Position numbers and translations under genes: made by a program
Shown here: one piece after another, positions 44,460-53,746 of the stretch
How positions within the stretch are numbered: the first letter of the stretch is position 1
How the letters are laid out: every line of letters starts with the position of its first letter
Assembly (NCBI RefSeq): GCF_035917415.1
Contig: NZ_CP109073.1
Span: 2,267,501-2,331,500 of the forward strand
DNA length: 64,000 bases
Origin: Streptomyces sp. NBC_01803
GTDB taxonomy: Bacteria > Actinomycetota > Actinomycetes > Streptomycetales > Streptomycetaceae
Direction of reading: 5' to 3'
The notes under the pieces: model-generated
What the model was told of the DNA's origin: nothing
What the model saw: only the letters and a program-made list of their open reading frames with translations
Database searches by the model: none

Positions 44460-44982
44460 AGGTGTGCTCCTCTCCAACGCCTGCGAGGTGAGCTGTCGGG
44501 TTCGGGCCGGAGTAGCCCGGCCACCGCCGAATTCGGGCACGGGCGACCGAATTCATGGGTGGCTTCACCCCGAGCCGGAGCGTCGGAAAAACGCCTCGGC
44601 GAAAAGTGGGTCCCCCGCTCCTGTCACGCGGAATTGCTGCGTTTCCGCCTCCGGTGACAGGATTCGGCGTCCGGGAGCGGCTCGCCGCGGATGCGGCGCG
44701 GCCAGAACGGTAAACCTATGAATTCATAGAAGACAAGAAAACGGGCGCAGTCACTCCATGATCGGAAATACCGCCCCCGGCCATGCGTGACGACGGGCGA
44801 CCGGACATGAACGGCGGGTAAGAGTGGGATTTCCGGCGGATTCGCCAATCACCCTTTCCCGATGACTCGTTGACCGGACCGGCGGAACGGGCGGGTGATG
44901 GCGATGATCGCCGGTCGCGCCGCCGAGTGACCTCGGTCACGCGCCACCCTTCCGCCCCTTATGCCCGGAACGTCCCGTCAGC
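44460..44982. other. Long intergenic region with riboswitch and promoter
   Basis: About 520 nt between the M23 gene and the dipeptidase gene. The M23-proximal 200 nt form the riboswitch listed separately. The rest (about 44700-44980) is noticeably AT-richer (44715-44760, 44826-44850) and should hold the M23 promoter; no other gene is seen. Confidence 0.6.
44478..44667 (-). promoter_or_regulatory. ydaO/yuaA-type c-di-AMP riboswitch
   Basis: Read on the minus strand, the leader of the M23 gene has the conserved ydaO blocks in order: a 5' stem with GTCACCGGAGGCGG and GCGTGACAGG, then GCGGGGGACCCAC, GGGGTGAAGCCACC, and the 3' block CCCGAACCCGACAG followed by CTCACCTCGCAGGCG, ending 18 nt upstream of the ATG. 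In Streptomyces this riboswitch, which turns genes off when c-di-AMP is high, precedes cell-wall hydrolase genes, so the context agrees. The outer boundaries are approximate. Confidence 0.85.
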
Positions 44983-46224
44983 TCATCCCTCGCCGTCGAG
45001 CTGCCGGATCGTCACGATCGACGGACCGCGCCGGCTCGACAGATCCCGGGAGACGGCCTCGGCGTCCCGCAACGCGCGCACCGCGTTGTGCCAGGTGAGT
45101 CCCGCCAGCTCGGCCGACGACCAGCGCCGGTCCAGCAGCTCCGCGATCAGCGCCGGATAGCCCGCCACGCTCTCCAGGCCGTCCGGCAGGAAGGCCGTGC
45201 CGTCGAAGTCACCGCCAATGCCGATGTGGTCAGCCCCGGCGACCTCGCGCATGTGGTCCAGGTGGTCCGCGACGGTCGCCACGGTGGCGCGCGGACGCGG
45301 GTGCTCGGCCTCGAACGCCCGGTGCACCCGCATCGCCGGTTCCGTGGTGTCCAGCGGGTGCAGGCCGTGGGCCCGCATGTTCTCGCTCGCGCGCCGGGTC
45401 CACTCGGCGGCCTCCGGCAGCACGAAGGCCGGCACGAACGTCGCCATCGCCACCCCGCCGTTGGCGCTCAGCGACTCCAGCACGTCGTCCGGGATGTTGC
45501 GCGGGTGGTCGCAGATCGCGCGCGCGGAGGAGTGCGAGAAGATCACGGGCGCCTGGCTCACGCGCAGCGCGTCGCGCATCGTCGAGGCGGCGACGTGCGA
45601 GAGGTCGACCAGCATCCCCATGCGGTTCATCTCCCGGACCACCTCCTCGCCGAACGCGGTGAGCCCGTCGTGCCGGGGCTCGTCGGTGGCCGAGTCCGCC
45701 CAGTCGGTGTTGTCGTTGTGGGTGAGCGTCATGTACCGGACGCCGAGGTGGTGGAACGCCCGGAGCGTCGCCAGCGAGTTGGCGATGGAGTGGCCGCCCT
45801 CGGCGCCCATGAGGGAGGCGATCCGGCCCGCCGCCCACGCCGCCGCCACGTCGTCGGCGGTGTACGCGGGCAGCAGGTCGGCCGCGTACCGGCACTGGAG
45901 GCGCCGGACCACGTCGATCTGTTCCAGGCAGGCGCTGACGGCGCGGTCCCCGGCCAGCTCGGTGGAGACGTACACCGACCAGAACTGCGCGCCGACGCCG
46001 CCCGCCCGCAGCCGTGGGAGGTCGGTGTGGAGGTGGGCGCTCTGGTCGGTGGCGATGTCACGGCGGTCGAGGTCGTACGCGACCTGCTTGCGCAGCGCCC
46101 AGGGCAGGTCGTTGTGGCCGTCCACGATCGGATGCTCGGCCAGCAGCGCGCGGGCGCGGGCCAGGGAATCGGCCGGAGCCGCGGCCGGGGCGTCGGCGGG
46201 GGAATCGGCCGGGGCGTCGGTCAC
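44983..46224 (-). CDS. Membrane dipeptidase (M19, renal dipeptidase family)
   Basis: 413 residues. Metal-dependent dipeptidase that often acts on D-amino-acid or beta-lactam-like dipeptides. Metal-site motif [11 protein letters not shown] near residue 34; [18 protein letters not shown] with the bridging Glu; [10 protein letters not shown] and FSHSSARAI with His ligands; and [10 protein letters not shown] with the final Asp. No signal peptide; the N-terminus is Ala/Asp/Pro-rich. Its GTG start overlaps the purE stop (GTGA), so it is in one operon with purE and purK. Confidence 0.95.
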   Translation of the reverse strand: MTDAPADSPADAPAAAPADSLARARALLAEHPIVDGHNDLPWALRKQVAYDLDRRDIATDQSAHLHTDLPRLRAGGVGAQFWSVYVSTELAGDRAVSACLEQIDVVRRLQCRYAADLLPAYTADDVAAAWAAGRIASLMGAEGGHSIANSLATLRAFHHLGVRYMTLTHNDNTDWADSATDEPRHDGLTAFGEEVVREMNRMGMLVDLSHVAASTMRDALRVSQAPVIFSHSSARAICDHPRNIPDDVLESLSANGGVAMATFVPAFVLPEAAEWTRRASENMRAHGLHPLDTTEPAMRVHRAFEAEHPRPRATVATVADHLDHMREVAGADHIGIGGDFDGTAFLPDGLESVAGYPALIAELLDRRWSSAELAGLTWHNAVRALRDAEAVSRDLSSRRGPSIVTIRQLDGEG

Positions 46225-46760
46225 GGTGTGCCCCCGGCGGCGAGCGAGGCGCGCAGGCGGCGGCCCTTCTCGGTGGCCTGCTCGTTCAGGGCGCGCTGGA
46301 ACGCCCGCATCCGCTCCAGCAGCTCCGGATCGTGCGCGGCGAGCGTGCGGACGGCGAGCAGGCCGGCGTTGCGCGCGCCGCCGACCGAGACGGTGGCGAC
46401 CGGGACGCCGGCCGGCATCTGCACGATGGAGAGCAGCGAGTCCATCCCGTCCAGGTACTTCAGGGGCACCGGCACCCCGATGACGGGCAGCGGGGTCAGC
46501 GAGGCGAGCATCCCCGGCAGGTGGGCGGCGCCGCCGGCGCCCGCGATCAGCGCCTTCAGCCCCCGCCCGGCGGCCCGCTCGCCGTAGGCGACCATCTCGT
46601 GCGGCATGCGGTGCGCGGAGACGACGTCCACCTCGTAGGGCACGGCGAACTCGTCCAGCGCCTCGGCGGCGGCGCGCATCACCGGCCAGTCGGAGTCGGA
46701 GCCCATGACGATGCCGACCAGAGGCGGCGAGGTGCTGCTGCTGCTCGGGGTGGTGCTCAT
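46221..46760 (-). CDS. purE: N5-carboxyaminoimidazole ribonucleotide mutase
   Basis: 179 residues. Converts N5-CAIR to CAIR in purine synthesis. Class I PurE motifs: [28 protein letters not shown] with the active-site His, [27 protein letters not shown]-terminal Ser/Thr stretch is extra. Its ATG overlaps the purK stop by 4 nt (ATGA). Confidence 0.98.
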   Translation of the reverse strand: MSTTPSSSSTSPPLVGIVMGSDSDWPVMRAAAEALDEFAVPYEVDVVSAHRMPHEMVAYGERAAGRGLKALIAGAGGAAHLPGMLASLTPLPVIGVPVPLKYLDGMDSLLSIVQMPAGVPVATVSVGGARNAGLLAVRTLAAHDPELLERMRAFQRALNEQATEKGRRLRASLAAGGTP

Positions 46761-47914
46761 TCGTCGATGATTCCTCGGAGGTAGTCGGCGGCGTGCCGCG
46801 CGCGGTCGCGCACGTCGGCCAGGTCCTCGCCGAAGGTGGTGACGTGGCCGACTTTGCGGCCGGGCTTCACGTCCTTGCCGTACATGTGGATCTTGAGGCG
46901 GGGATCGCGGGCCATGCAGTGCAGGTACCCCTGGTACATGTCTGGGGCGTCGCCGCCGAGGACGTTGGCCATCACGGTCCAGGGGGCGCGCGGGCGCGGG
47001 TCGCCGAGCGGGAGGTCGAGCACGGCGCGCAGGTGGTTGGCGAACTGCGACGTGACCGCGCCGTCCTGCGTCCAGTGGCCGGAGTTGTGCGGGCGCATCG
47101 CCAGCTCGTTGACGAGAACGCGGCCGTCGGCCGTCTCGAACAGCTCGACCGCGAGGTGGCCGGTGACGTTCAGCTCCCGGGCGATGCTGAGCGCCAGCCG
47201 CTGCGCGGCCAGGGCCAGCTCGTGCGGCAGGCCGGGCGCGGGGGCGATCACGGTGTCGCAGACGCCGTCCACCTGGACGGACTCGACCACCGGGTAGGCG
47301 ACGGCCTGGCCGTGCGGGGAACGGACGACGTTGGCGGCCAGCTCGCGCGTGAAGTCGACCTTCTCCTCGGCCAGCACCGGCACGCCCGCCAGGAACGGCG
47401 CGCTGGTCGCGGCGGCCTCGGCGGCCGAGCGGACGACCCACACGCCCTTGCCGTCGTAGCCGCCGCGCACGGTCTTCAGAACGACGGGGAAGCCGGTGGC
47501 GCCCGTGTCCTCCTCGGCGAAACGGCGGATGTCGGCGGGGTCGGCGACGACGCGGTGGCGGGGGCAGGGGATGCCCAGCTCGGTGAGACGGGCCCGCATC
47601 ACGCCCTTGTCCTGCGCGTGCACCAGGGCGTCCGGGCCGGGCCGGACGGCGATGCCGTCGGCTTCGAGCGCGCGGAGATGTTCGGTCGGGACGTGCTCGT
47701 GATCGAACGTGATCACGTCGCAGCCTCGGGCGAACGCGCGCAGCGTGTCGAGGTCGCGGTAGTCCCCGACGACCACGTCGTTCACGACCTGGGCCGCCGA
47801 GTCGCGCGGAGTGTCGCTGAGCAGCCTGAACCTGATACCGAGCGGGATGCCCGCCTCATGGGTCATACGGGCGAGCTGACCGCCTCCGACCATGCCGACC
47901 ACCGGAAATGTCAC
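46757..47914 (-). CDS. purK: N5-carboxyaminoimidazole ribonucleotide synthase
   Basis: 385 residues. ATP-grasp enzyme that carboxylates AIR with bicarbonate. [13 protein letters not shown] start, [27 protein letters not shown] (ATP loop) and [17 protein letters not shown] are all canonical. First gene of the purK-purE-dipeptidase operon. GTG at 47914 chosen from the conserved start; no clear ribosome binding site. Confidence 0.97.
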   Translation of the reverse strand: MTFPVVGMVGGGQLARMTHEAGIPLGIRFRLLSDTPRDSAAQVVNDVVVGDYRDLDTLRAFARGCDVITFDHEHVPTEHLRALEADGIAVRPGPDALVHAQDKGVMRARLTELGIPCPRHRVVADPADIRRFAEEDTGATGFPVVLKTVRGGYDGKGVWVVRSAAEAAATSAPFLAGVPVLAEEKVDFTRELAANVVRSPHGQAVAYPVVESVQVDGVCDTVIAPAPGLPHELALAAQRLALSIARELNVTGHLAVELFETADGRVLVNELAMRPHNSGHWTQDGAVTSQFANHLRAVLDLPLGDPRPRAPWTVMANVLGGDAPDMYQGYLHCMARDPRLKIHMYGKDVKPGRKVGHVTTFGEDLADVRDRARHAADYLRGIIDE

Positions 47915-48002
47915 GGGGCCAGCGTATCGGCAGCCCTCTGACGTCGGCCGCTGGGCCACAACGGCTGGAACCGGGCCGGGGCGCGGGCGCGTCGTCGTAC
48001 GC

Positions 48003-48413
48003 ATGTGGATCGGACGGGGCATGGCGGTGGCGGCGCTGGTGGCGGGTGTCGCGGCGGGGGCGGGCGCCTGCGAGGGGAACGAGGAACGCGAGGACGCGCG
48101 GGTGTTCACGGCGGAGGACGAGGCGATCGAGGTCGAGGCCGGGGAGAGCTTCACGGTCCGGCTGGCCGAGAACCCGACGACCGGCTACGAGTGGGCGATC
48201 GTCTCCCCCACGCCGGACCCGGCGGTGATCACCGTGGTGGAGGAACGTTACGAGGCCGACGAGGGTGCGGCGGAGGCACCGGGGCGCGGCGGAACGAAGT
48301 ACCTGGTCTTCCGGGCGGAGGACGCGGGGACCACGGACCTCCGGCTGGTGGAACGGCGGGAAGGCGACGACCGCGCGGCGGAGGAGCTGACATTCGACGT
48401 CACTGTCGGCTGA
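48003..48413 (+). CDS. Chagasin-like (I42) secreted peptidase inhibitor
   Basis: 136 residues. Signal peptide with hydrophobic core MAVAALVAGVAAGAGAC; the Cys may be a lipoprotein site though the lipobox lacks the usual Leu. The exported part has LAENPTTGYEW, the NPTTG loop of family I42 inhibitors of cysteine proteases, then GTKYLVFRAEDAGT and a last strand ELTFDVTVG. Presumably a cell-surface inhibitor. Divergent from purK. ATG at 48003. Confidence 0.85.
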   Translation: MWIGRGMAVAALVAGVAAGAGACEGNEEREDARVFTAEDEAIEVEAGESFTVRLAENPTTGYEWAIVSPTPDPAVITVVEERYEADEGAAEAPGRGGTKYLVFRAEDAGTTDLRLVERREGDDRAAEELTFDVTVG

Positions 48414-48447
48414 GCCGGGCCGGGACGGTCTGGTTAGCATGGCCGCT

Positions 48448-48933
48448 ATGAGCGACCGGCGCACGCTGCGCGACCGCATGCGCGGCATCGCCCAGGAAGC
48501 CGCGAAGTTCGGCGCCGTGGGCGCGTTCGGGTTTCTCGTGAACGTGATCGTGTTCAACCTCTGCACCCAGGCGGCGGGTCTCGCGCCGATCCGGTCGGGT
48601 GTGCTCGCCACGTCGGCGGCCATCTGCACGAACTACGTGGGGAACCGGTACTGGACGTACCGCCACCGCGACAAGACCGGCCGCAGCCGGGAGGCGGGCT
48701 TGTTCCTGCTGTTCTCGGGCGCGGGCATGGTGATCGAGAACGGCGTCCTGGCGCTGTCGCACTACGGCCTGGGTTTCACGTCCCCCCTGGCGGACAACCT
48801 GGCGAAGAATCTGATCGGCCTCGGCCTCGGCTCCCTGTTCCGCTTCTGGTCCTACCGCACCTGGGTCTTCCGCGCACCCCCGCCGACGACGGCGGAGGAA
48901 GAGACTGCGGCAGCAGCCTCCCCAACCCGCTGA
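48448..48933 (+). CDS. GtrA-like integral membrane protein
   Basis: 161 residues with four membrane segments (FGAVGAFGFLVNVIVFNL, SGVLATSAAICTNYVGNRYW, LFLLFSGAGMVIENGVLAL, LIGLGLGSLFRFWSYRTWVF) and the GtrA signature VGNRYWTYRH. GtrA proteins are thought to help move undecaprenyl-linked sugars across the membrane. Follows the inhibitor gene; an ATG at 48439 is in frame but 48448 fits homologues better. Confidence 0.92.
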   Translation: MSDRRTLRDRMRGIAQEAAKFGAVGAFGFLVNVIVFNLCTQAAGLAPIRSGVLATSAAICTNYVGNRYWTYRHRDKTGRSREAGLFLLFSGAGMVIENGVLALSHYGLGFTSPLADNLAKNLIGLGLGSLFRFWSYRTWVFRAPPPTTAEEETAAAASPTR

Positions 48934-49337
48934 CCCGCGCGCGGGGATGACGCCAGCCGCCCGACGTCGACGATGACGTGGCGCCGCGCTGACCCGCGCG
49001 GGGGGATGACGCCCTTGCGTGGGACCGGCCGGGGACGTTCCCGCGTGCGCGTGGGGACGAGCACATGACGGACGGCTCGGACGGGACACCCGACTCCGCG
49101 ACGGATTCCTCACCCGGCAGAGAGGCGGGGCCACCCCGCGTACGCGGGGAACACATCCGGGAGTTCCCCACCCGACACGGGATCGCGGGAACACCCCCGC
49201 CTACGCGGGGACCACCTCAACCGGAGCCAGCGGGCCGAGCGCGCGGGCGGAACACCCCCGCTACGCGGGGAACACACGCCAGGGAATGACGCGCCGGCAC
49301 CTCGGGCGCCGGAACACCCCGCCTACGCGGGGAACAC
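48930..49337. CRISPR. Degenerating orphan CRISPR-like array
   Basis: Four well-formed repeats end at 49154, 49215, 49275 and 49337, spaced 60-62 bp. Each has GGAACACCCCCGC (with small variations), a TACGCGGGG palindrome partner and AACAC; they are 27-28 nt with 33-35-nt spacers (49155-49187, 49216-49248, 49276-49310). Upstream, weaker units with the CCCGCGCGCGGGG core occur near 48930, 48989 and 49037, with irregular spacing. Geometry and sequence resemble type I-E repeats. No cas gene in the window. The repeats vary by insertion and deletion, as in an inactive array. Confidence 0.75.
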
Positions 49338-49402
49338 GCTCGTTGGTCCGGGGGGTGCCGGGGGTTGGGCTGGTTTCGTTGAGGTGGGTCGGGGGCGGGG
49401 CC

Positions 49403-50647
49403 TCATTCCGTTCCATCTCCCTCGCGGCTCAGGAACAGGGCGAAGATCGGGGGGCGTTGTTGGAGGAGTTCCAGGCGACCGCCGTCCGCTTCGGCCAGGT
49501 CGCGGGCTACTGCCAGGCCGAGGCCCGTCGAGTTGTGGCCGCTCACCGTGCGTTCGAAGACCCGGGCGCCCAGTTCGAGGGGGACACCCGGGCCCGCGTC
49601 GGTGACTTCGATCACCGCCTGGTTGCCCGTCGTCCGCGTGCGCAGTGCCACCGTTCCGTCGCCGTGCATCAGTGAGTTCTCCACCAGGCACGCCAGCACC
49701 TGCGTGACGGCACCCGGCGTGCCCACCGCCCGCAGGCCCGGGCGACCGGAGTGGACGATCGCGCGGTTCGCGCTGCGGTACGCGGGGCGCCACTCCTCGA
49801 TCTGCTGGACGACGATCTCGTCCAGGTCGAAGCTGACCGCCGAGCCGAGCCGCGCGTCGCGGGAGTTGGTGAGCAGCCGCTGCACCACGTCCGTGAGGCG
49901 TTCCACCTGCGACAGCGCGATCGTCGCCTCCTCCTTGACGGTATCCGCGTCCTCCGTGGCGATGATCTCCTCCAGCCGCATGGTCAGCGCGGTCAGCGGC
50001 GTGCGGAGTTGGTGGGAGGCGTCGGCGGCCAGTCGGCGTTCGGCCGTGAGCATGCGGGCGATCCGTTCCGCGCTGGCGTCCAGCACGTCCGCGACCCGGT
50101 CGAGCTCGGCGACGCCGTAACGGCGGTAGCGCGGGCGGGGGTCGCCGGAGCCGAGGCGTTCGGCGGTCTCGGCCAGGTCGGTCAGCGGCGCGGCCACGCG
50201 GTGCGCCTGCTGGACGGCGAGGAGCGCGGCGGCGGCGACGGCCAGCAGCGACACGACGAGGATGATCGTGACCATCCGGCCGATCTCGTCGCTGACGACG
50301 CTCTTGGGCTGGATGACGGTGACGGTCTCGCCGTGCACGCCGGTCTCGGTGACCTCCATCACCTCGCCGTCGGGCCGCAGGCCGATCAGGACCGGGGCCC
50401 GGCCGACGAGTTGGATCTTGACGAAACGGTCGGCCGGCGCCAGCGGGCGCATCTCCTCGGCCGTGACCGGTTCGCCGGCCGCGATCCGGCTCTCGGTGTC
50501 GCCGAGCAGCCGGGCCACCTCGGCGTCGAGCCGGTCCTCGGCGCTGGACTCGATCGAGCGGGCCTCGACCACGGAGAGGGTGATACCGAAGACCGCGATG
50601 ACGACGAGCACCACGGCCAGGGTCGAGTTGATCAGACGGCGGCGCAC
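49403..50647 (-). CDS. Two-component sensor histidine kinase
   Basis: 414 residues. Two membrane helices (8-28 and about 125-145) flank a small extracytoplasmic domain; then HAMP, the phospho-acceptor DASHQLRTPLTALTMRLEE, and an ATPase core with ENSLMHGD (N box), VTDAGPGVP and GLGLAVARDLAEADGGRL. Pairs with the response regulator upstream in the operon, 15 nt away. GTG at 50647. Confidence 0.95.
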   Translation of the reverse strand: MRRRLINSTLAVVLVVIAVFGITLSVVEARSIESSAEDRLDAEVARLLGDTESRIAAGEPVTAEEMRPLAPADRFVKIQLVGRAPVLIGLRPDGEVMEVTETGVHGETVTVIQPKSVVSDEIGRMVTIILVVSLLAVAAAALLAVQQAHRVAAPLTDLAETAERLGSGDPRPRYRRYGVAELDRVADVLDASAERIARMLTAERRLAADASHQLRTPLTALTMRLEEIIATEDADTVKEEATIALSQVERLTDVVQRLLTNSRDARLGSAVSFDLDEIVVQQIEEWRPAYRSANRAIVHSGRPGLRAVGTPGAVTQVLACLVENSLMHGDGTVALRTRTTGNQAVIEVTDAGPGVPLELGARVFERTVSGHNSTGLGLAVARDLAEADGGRLELLQQRPPIFALFLSREGDGTE

Positions 50648-50662
50648 GCCAGAGGTCCCCCG

Positions 50663-51340
50663 TCAGCTCTTCTCGAAACGGAATCCCACTCCGCGGACGG
50701 TCGCGATGTAGCGGGGGTTGGCCGCGTCGTCGCCGAGCTTCTTGCGGAGCCAGGAGATGTGCATGTCCAGGGTCTTGGTCGAGGACCACCATGTGGTGTC
50801 CCAGACCTCGCGCATCAGCTGCTCCCGCGTGACGACCCGGCCGGCGTCGCGGACCAGGACCCGCAGCAGGTCGAACTCCTTGGCCGTCAGGTGCAGTTCC
50901 TCATCGCCCATCCAGGCCCGGTGGGATTCGACGTCGATGCGGATGCCGTGCACGGTCGGGGCGGGGGCGGCTTCGGCGGTGCCGCGCCGCAGCAGGGCCC
51001 GGACGCGGGCCAGCAGCTCGGCGAGGCGGAACGGCTTGGTGACGTAGTCGTCGGCGCCCGCGTCCAGGCCGACGACGGTGTCCACCTCGTCGGCACGGGC
51101 GGTCAGGACCAGCACGGGGAGACCGAGTCCCTCGGTACGGAGTCTTCGGCACACTTCGAGGCCGTCCATCCCGGGCAGCCCGAGGTCGAGCACCACCAGG
51201 TCGACGTCGCCCCGCAGCCCGGCTCGCAACGCCCCGGGGCCGTCCTCCCGCACCTCCACCTCGTAGCCCTCGCGGCGCAGCGCTCGGGCCAGCGGCTCCG
51301 AGATGGAAGCGTCGTCCTCGGCGAGCAGTACTCGGGTCAT
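50663..51340 (-). CDS. OmpR-family response regulator
   Basis: 225 residues. Receiver domain with VLLAEDDASI, phospho-acceptor Asp in LVVLDLGLPGMDG, Thr in VLTARAD and Lys in YVTKPFR; then a winged-helix domain with HLTAKEFDLLRVLV and WWSSTKTLDMHISWLRKKLG. Cognate partner of the kinase that follows. Substrate stimulus unknown. ATG at 51340. Confidence 0.96.
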   Translation of the reverse strand: MTRVLLAEDDASISEPLARALRREGYEVEVREDGPGALRAGLRGDVDLVVLDLGLPGMDGLEVCRRLRTEGLGLPVLVLTARADEVDTVVGLDAGADDYVTKPFRLAELLARVRALLRRGTAEAAPAPTVHGIRIDVESHRAWMGDEELHLTAKEFDLLRVLVRDAGRVVTREQLMREVWDTTWWSSTKTLDMHISWLRKKLGDDAANPRYIATVRGVGFRFEKS

Positions 51341-51424
51341 GGGCTGATGGTAGACGCCAACAGCGGGCCTGCCAGGAATGCCGACGGCCGGGGGGCCGGC
51401 GGGGAGACAGGGCGCGGGTGGCAC

Positions 51425-51943
51425 TCAGTCACCGGCCGAGGGCCCGGAGAGCTCGGCCCAGACGGTCTTGCCCGGTATCTCCGGGTTCTCGGTCACACCC
51501 CAGTCCAGACAGAGCCGCTGGACGATGAACATGCCGTGACCGCCGGGACTGCCGGCTCGGCGGGTGGTGGCCAGGGCGGGCGCCCCCTCGCCGCTGTCCA
51601 CGACCTCGACACGGAGCAGCTTGCCGCTGCGGCCGACCCGGATCTCCTCGGGGCCGTCGGCGTGCAGGCAGGCATTGGTCACCAACTCGGAGACGACCAG
51701 CAGGACATCCTCGGCCGCCGCGCGCTGCATCTCGGAGGCCGATGGCAGCCAGCCCCAGTCCCGCAGCGCCTCGCGGGCGAATTCGCGGGCGCGGGAGACG
51801 ACGCCGGGCGTCCCCGCCAGTCGCAGGGAGCGCGTCTGCCGCGACGGCTCCGGCTCGGTGGCGGTCGGTGGAACCGGCGAAGCGGGCGGGAGGGACCGCT
51901 CAGGGCCAGGATCTCCCGCCGGATACGGTCGGGTGGTACCCAT
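51425..51943 (-). CDS. ATP-binding anti-sigma/serine kinase-like (HATPase) protein
   Basis: 172 residues. C-terminal HATPase_c domain of the RsbW/SpoIIAB-related Streptomyces group: LLVVSELVTNACLHADGPEEIRV (N box) and VVDSGEGAPALATTRRAGSPGGHGMFIVQRL (G box). A disordered, Pro/Ser N-terminus. Beside a STAS protein and a SigF-like sigma gene, so probably part of a partner-switching module. ATG at 51943 has GGGGAG 5 nt upstream. Confidence 0.92.
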   Translation of the reverse strand: MGTTRPYPAGDPGPERSLPPASPVPPTATEPEPSRQTRSLRLAGTPGVVSRAREFAREALRDWGWLPSASEMQRAAAEDVLLVVSELVTNACLHADGPEEIRVGRSGKLLRVEVVDSGEGAPALATTRRAGSPGGHGMFIVQRLCLDWGVTENPEIPGKTVWAELSGPSAGD

Positions 51944-52124
51944 GTGCGCTCCCCTCACCGCATCGCCGCGTCTCCGGATGACCATGCCGGGTGGTCCCCG
52001 TGGCCCGGCGTGACTGAACTCCTGCCCTGACCCACGGGGGCCACACCCGCCCGTTCGCGGCAATAGCGTGACTCGATGACCGGCGGCGGGGACGGGGCCC
52101 CGAAGGCTGTCCCGGGGGCGGCGC

Positions 52125-52505
52125 TCATTCGGCGGGAAGGGCCGCGAGGGCCTCGTCGAGTCCGTCGTGCACGACGAAGACGGATCCGGCGCCGGTAATC
52201 TCGAAAACGCGGGCGACATTCGGCCGCATCCCGGCCAATTGCACCTCTCCGCCCACCGCCTCCGCTTCCATGCGCGCGGCGAGAAGCACGTTGAGTCCGG
52301 TGGAATCGCAGAATTCGAGCGCTGAGCAGTCGATGACGATCCGGGAACAACTGTCGGCGACGCACGTGTCGAGTGCCTCGCGCAGCCGCCCGGCCGAGTG
52401 GTGGTCGAGCTCGCCGCTCGGCGAGACCACCGCTCCTGTGCCCACCCGCCGCACTTCGACCGTCAGTTGGCGCGGGGTCCGTTCGCCCGGCATCCCACGG
52501 TCCAT
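52125..52505 (-). CDS. Anti-sigma factor antagonist (STAS domain)
   Basis: 126 residues. STAS fold like RsbV/SpoIIAA/BldG. The phosphorylatable Ser is in ALEFCDSTGLNVLLAAR near residue 68, and EVQLAGMRPNVARVFEITG follows. It is expected to bind the HATPase anti-sigma factor when unphosphorylated, freeing sigma. Divergent from the sigma-factor gene, 247 bp apart. Confidence 0.95.
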   Translation of the reverse strand: MDRGMPGERTPRQLTVEVRRVGTGAVVSPSGELDHHSAGRLREALDTCVADSCSRIVIDCSALEFCDSTGLNVLLAARMEAEAVGGEVQLAGMRPNVARVFEITGAGSVFVVHDGLDEALAALPAE

Positions 52506-52752
52506 GCAGCCCCCTTCATTCTGGAGCCCGTTCCTGGCTAGGTTCGAACCTTAGCCCCTGAAGGGACCTCTCGACAGCCGAACAAGACGGACAATGTGCC
52601 GAATTCGGGCGTAGCAGACTTGCCAGCGTCACCGCGTGACCGGTAGGTCTAGAGGCATCCGAATTCCCACGCCGGCTTTGGAGGCGCCGCACCCGGCAGT
52701 GCACGTCACGGCTTCGGCAGCCATATGCCGAGAACATTACGGAGGACACACC

Positions 52753-53676
52753 ATGTCACCCGCCCCTGAGACCCGACAATCGCGTACCGGCGTCACGACC
52801 ACCGTCACGACCGCCGTCGCCCCCGCCAAGCCGTCCGCCGCCGCCGCGCCGGCCGTGACGGCGGAAGACCTGCTCGCGCCGCTGCCCGAGATCCCGCACT
52901 ACGACACGGTCACGCCGCTCGACGCGCGCGCCCTGTCCAAGACCCTCTTCCAGCGGCTGCGGACACTCGACGAAGGCACCCACGAGTACGCCTACGTCCG
53001 CAACACCCTGGTCGAGCTCAATCTCGCGCTGGTCAAGTTCGCCGCCGGACGGTTCCGTTCGCGCAGCGAGCCGATGGAGGACATCATCCAGGTCGGGACG
53101 ATCGGTCTGATCAAGGCGATCGACCGCTTCGAGGCCGACCGCGGTGTGGAGTTCCCCACGTTCGCGATGCCGACGATCGTCGGCGAGATCAAGCGCTTCT
53201 TCCGCGACACCTCCTGGTCGGTCCGCGTGCCGCGGCGGCTCCAGGAGCTCCGCCTCGACCTGGCCAAGGCCGGGGACGAGCTGGCGCAGCAGCTGGACCG
53301 CTCCCCGACCGTGGGTGAGCTGGCCGAGCGGCTGGAGATCAGCGAGGACGAGGTCGTGGAGGGCATGGCCGCGGCGAACGCCTACACCGCGAGTTCGCTG
53401 GACGCGCAGCCCGAGGACGACGACGCCGAGGGTGCCCTGGCCGACCGGATCGGCTACGAGGACCACGGCCTGGAGGGCATCGAGTACATCGAGTCCCTCA
53501 AGCCGCTGATCGCCCGGCTCACGCCGCGCGACCGGCGGATACTGTCGCTGCGCTTCGTGGCGAACATGACCCAGTCCGAGATCGGCGAGGAGCTCGGCAT
53601 CTCGCAGATGCACGTCTCGCGGCTGCTGGGCCGCACGCTCGGCAAGCTGCGCCGCGGCCTGATGGCCGAGGACTGA
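52753..53676 (+). CDS. RNA polymerase sigma factor, SigB/SigF/SigG subfamily
   Basis: 307 residues. Region 2 reads YAYVRNTLVELNLALVKFAAGRFRSRSEPMEDIIQVGTIGLIKAIDRF and region 2.4 FPTFAMPTIVGEIKRFFRDTSWSVRVPRR. Region 4.2 helix-turn-helix SEIGEELGISQMHVSRLLGRTLGKLR. It resembles Streptomyces SigF more than other subfamilies. ATG at 52753 has GGAGG 7 nt upstream. The regulators on the opposite strand suggest partner-switch control. Its last codons begin a 14-bp tandem repeat. Confidence 0.95.
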   Translation: MSPAPETRQSRTGVTTTVTTAVAPAKPSAAAAPAVTAEDLLAPLPEIPHYDTVTPLDARALSKTLFQRLRTLDEGTHEYAYVRNTLVELNLALVKFAAGRFRSRSEPMEDIIQVGTIGLIKAIDRFEADRGVEFPTFAMPTIVGEIKRFFRDTSWSVRVPRRLQELRLDLAKAGDELAQQLDRSPTVGELAERLEISEDEVVEGMAAANAYTASSLDAQPEDDDAEGALADRIGYEDHGLEGIEYIESLKPLIARLTPRDRRILSLRFVANMTQSEIGEELGISQMHVSRLLGRTLGKLRRGLMAED

Positions 53677-53746
53677 TGGCCGAGGACTGATGGCCGAGGA
53701 CTGATGGCCGAGGACTGATGGCCGAGGACTGATGGCCGAGGACTGA
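53659..53746 (+). repeat. 14-bp tandem repeat, 6.3 copies, spanning the sigma-gene stop
   Basis: Six copies of CTGATGGCCGAGGA (53659-53742) and a partial CTGA. The first copy is the end of the sigma gene (Leu-Met-Ala-Glu-Asp-stop); each repeat recreates an ATG GCC GAG GAC TGA, so every copy carries a start, three codons and a stop. Repeat number does not alter the sigma protein because the first stop lies in the first copy/junction. Confidence 0.97.

Noticed and set aside
48776..49171. Minus-strand frames with repeated SPRARG text
   Set aside because: Same reason: translation of the array's palindromic repeats.
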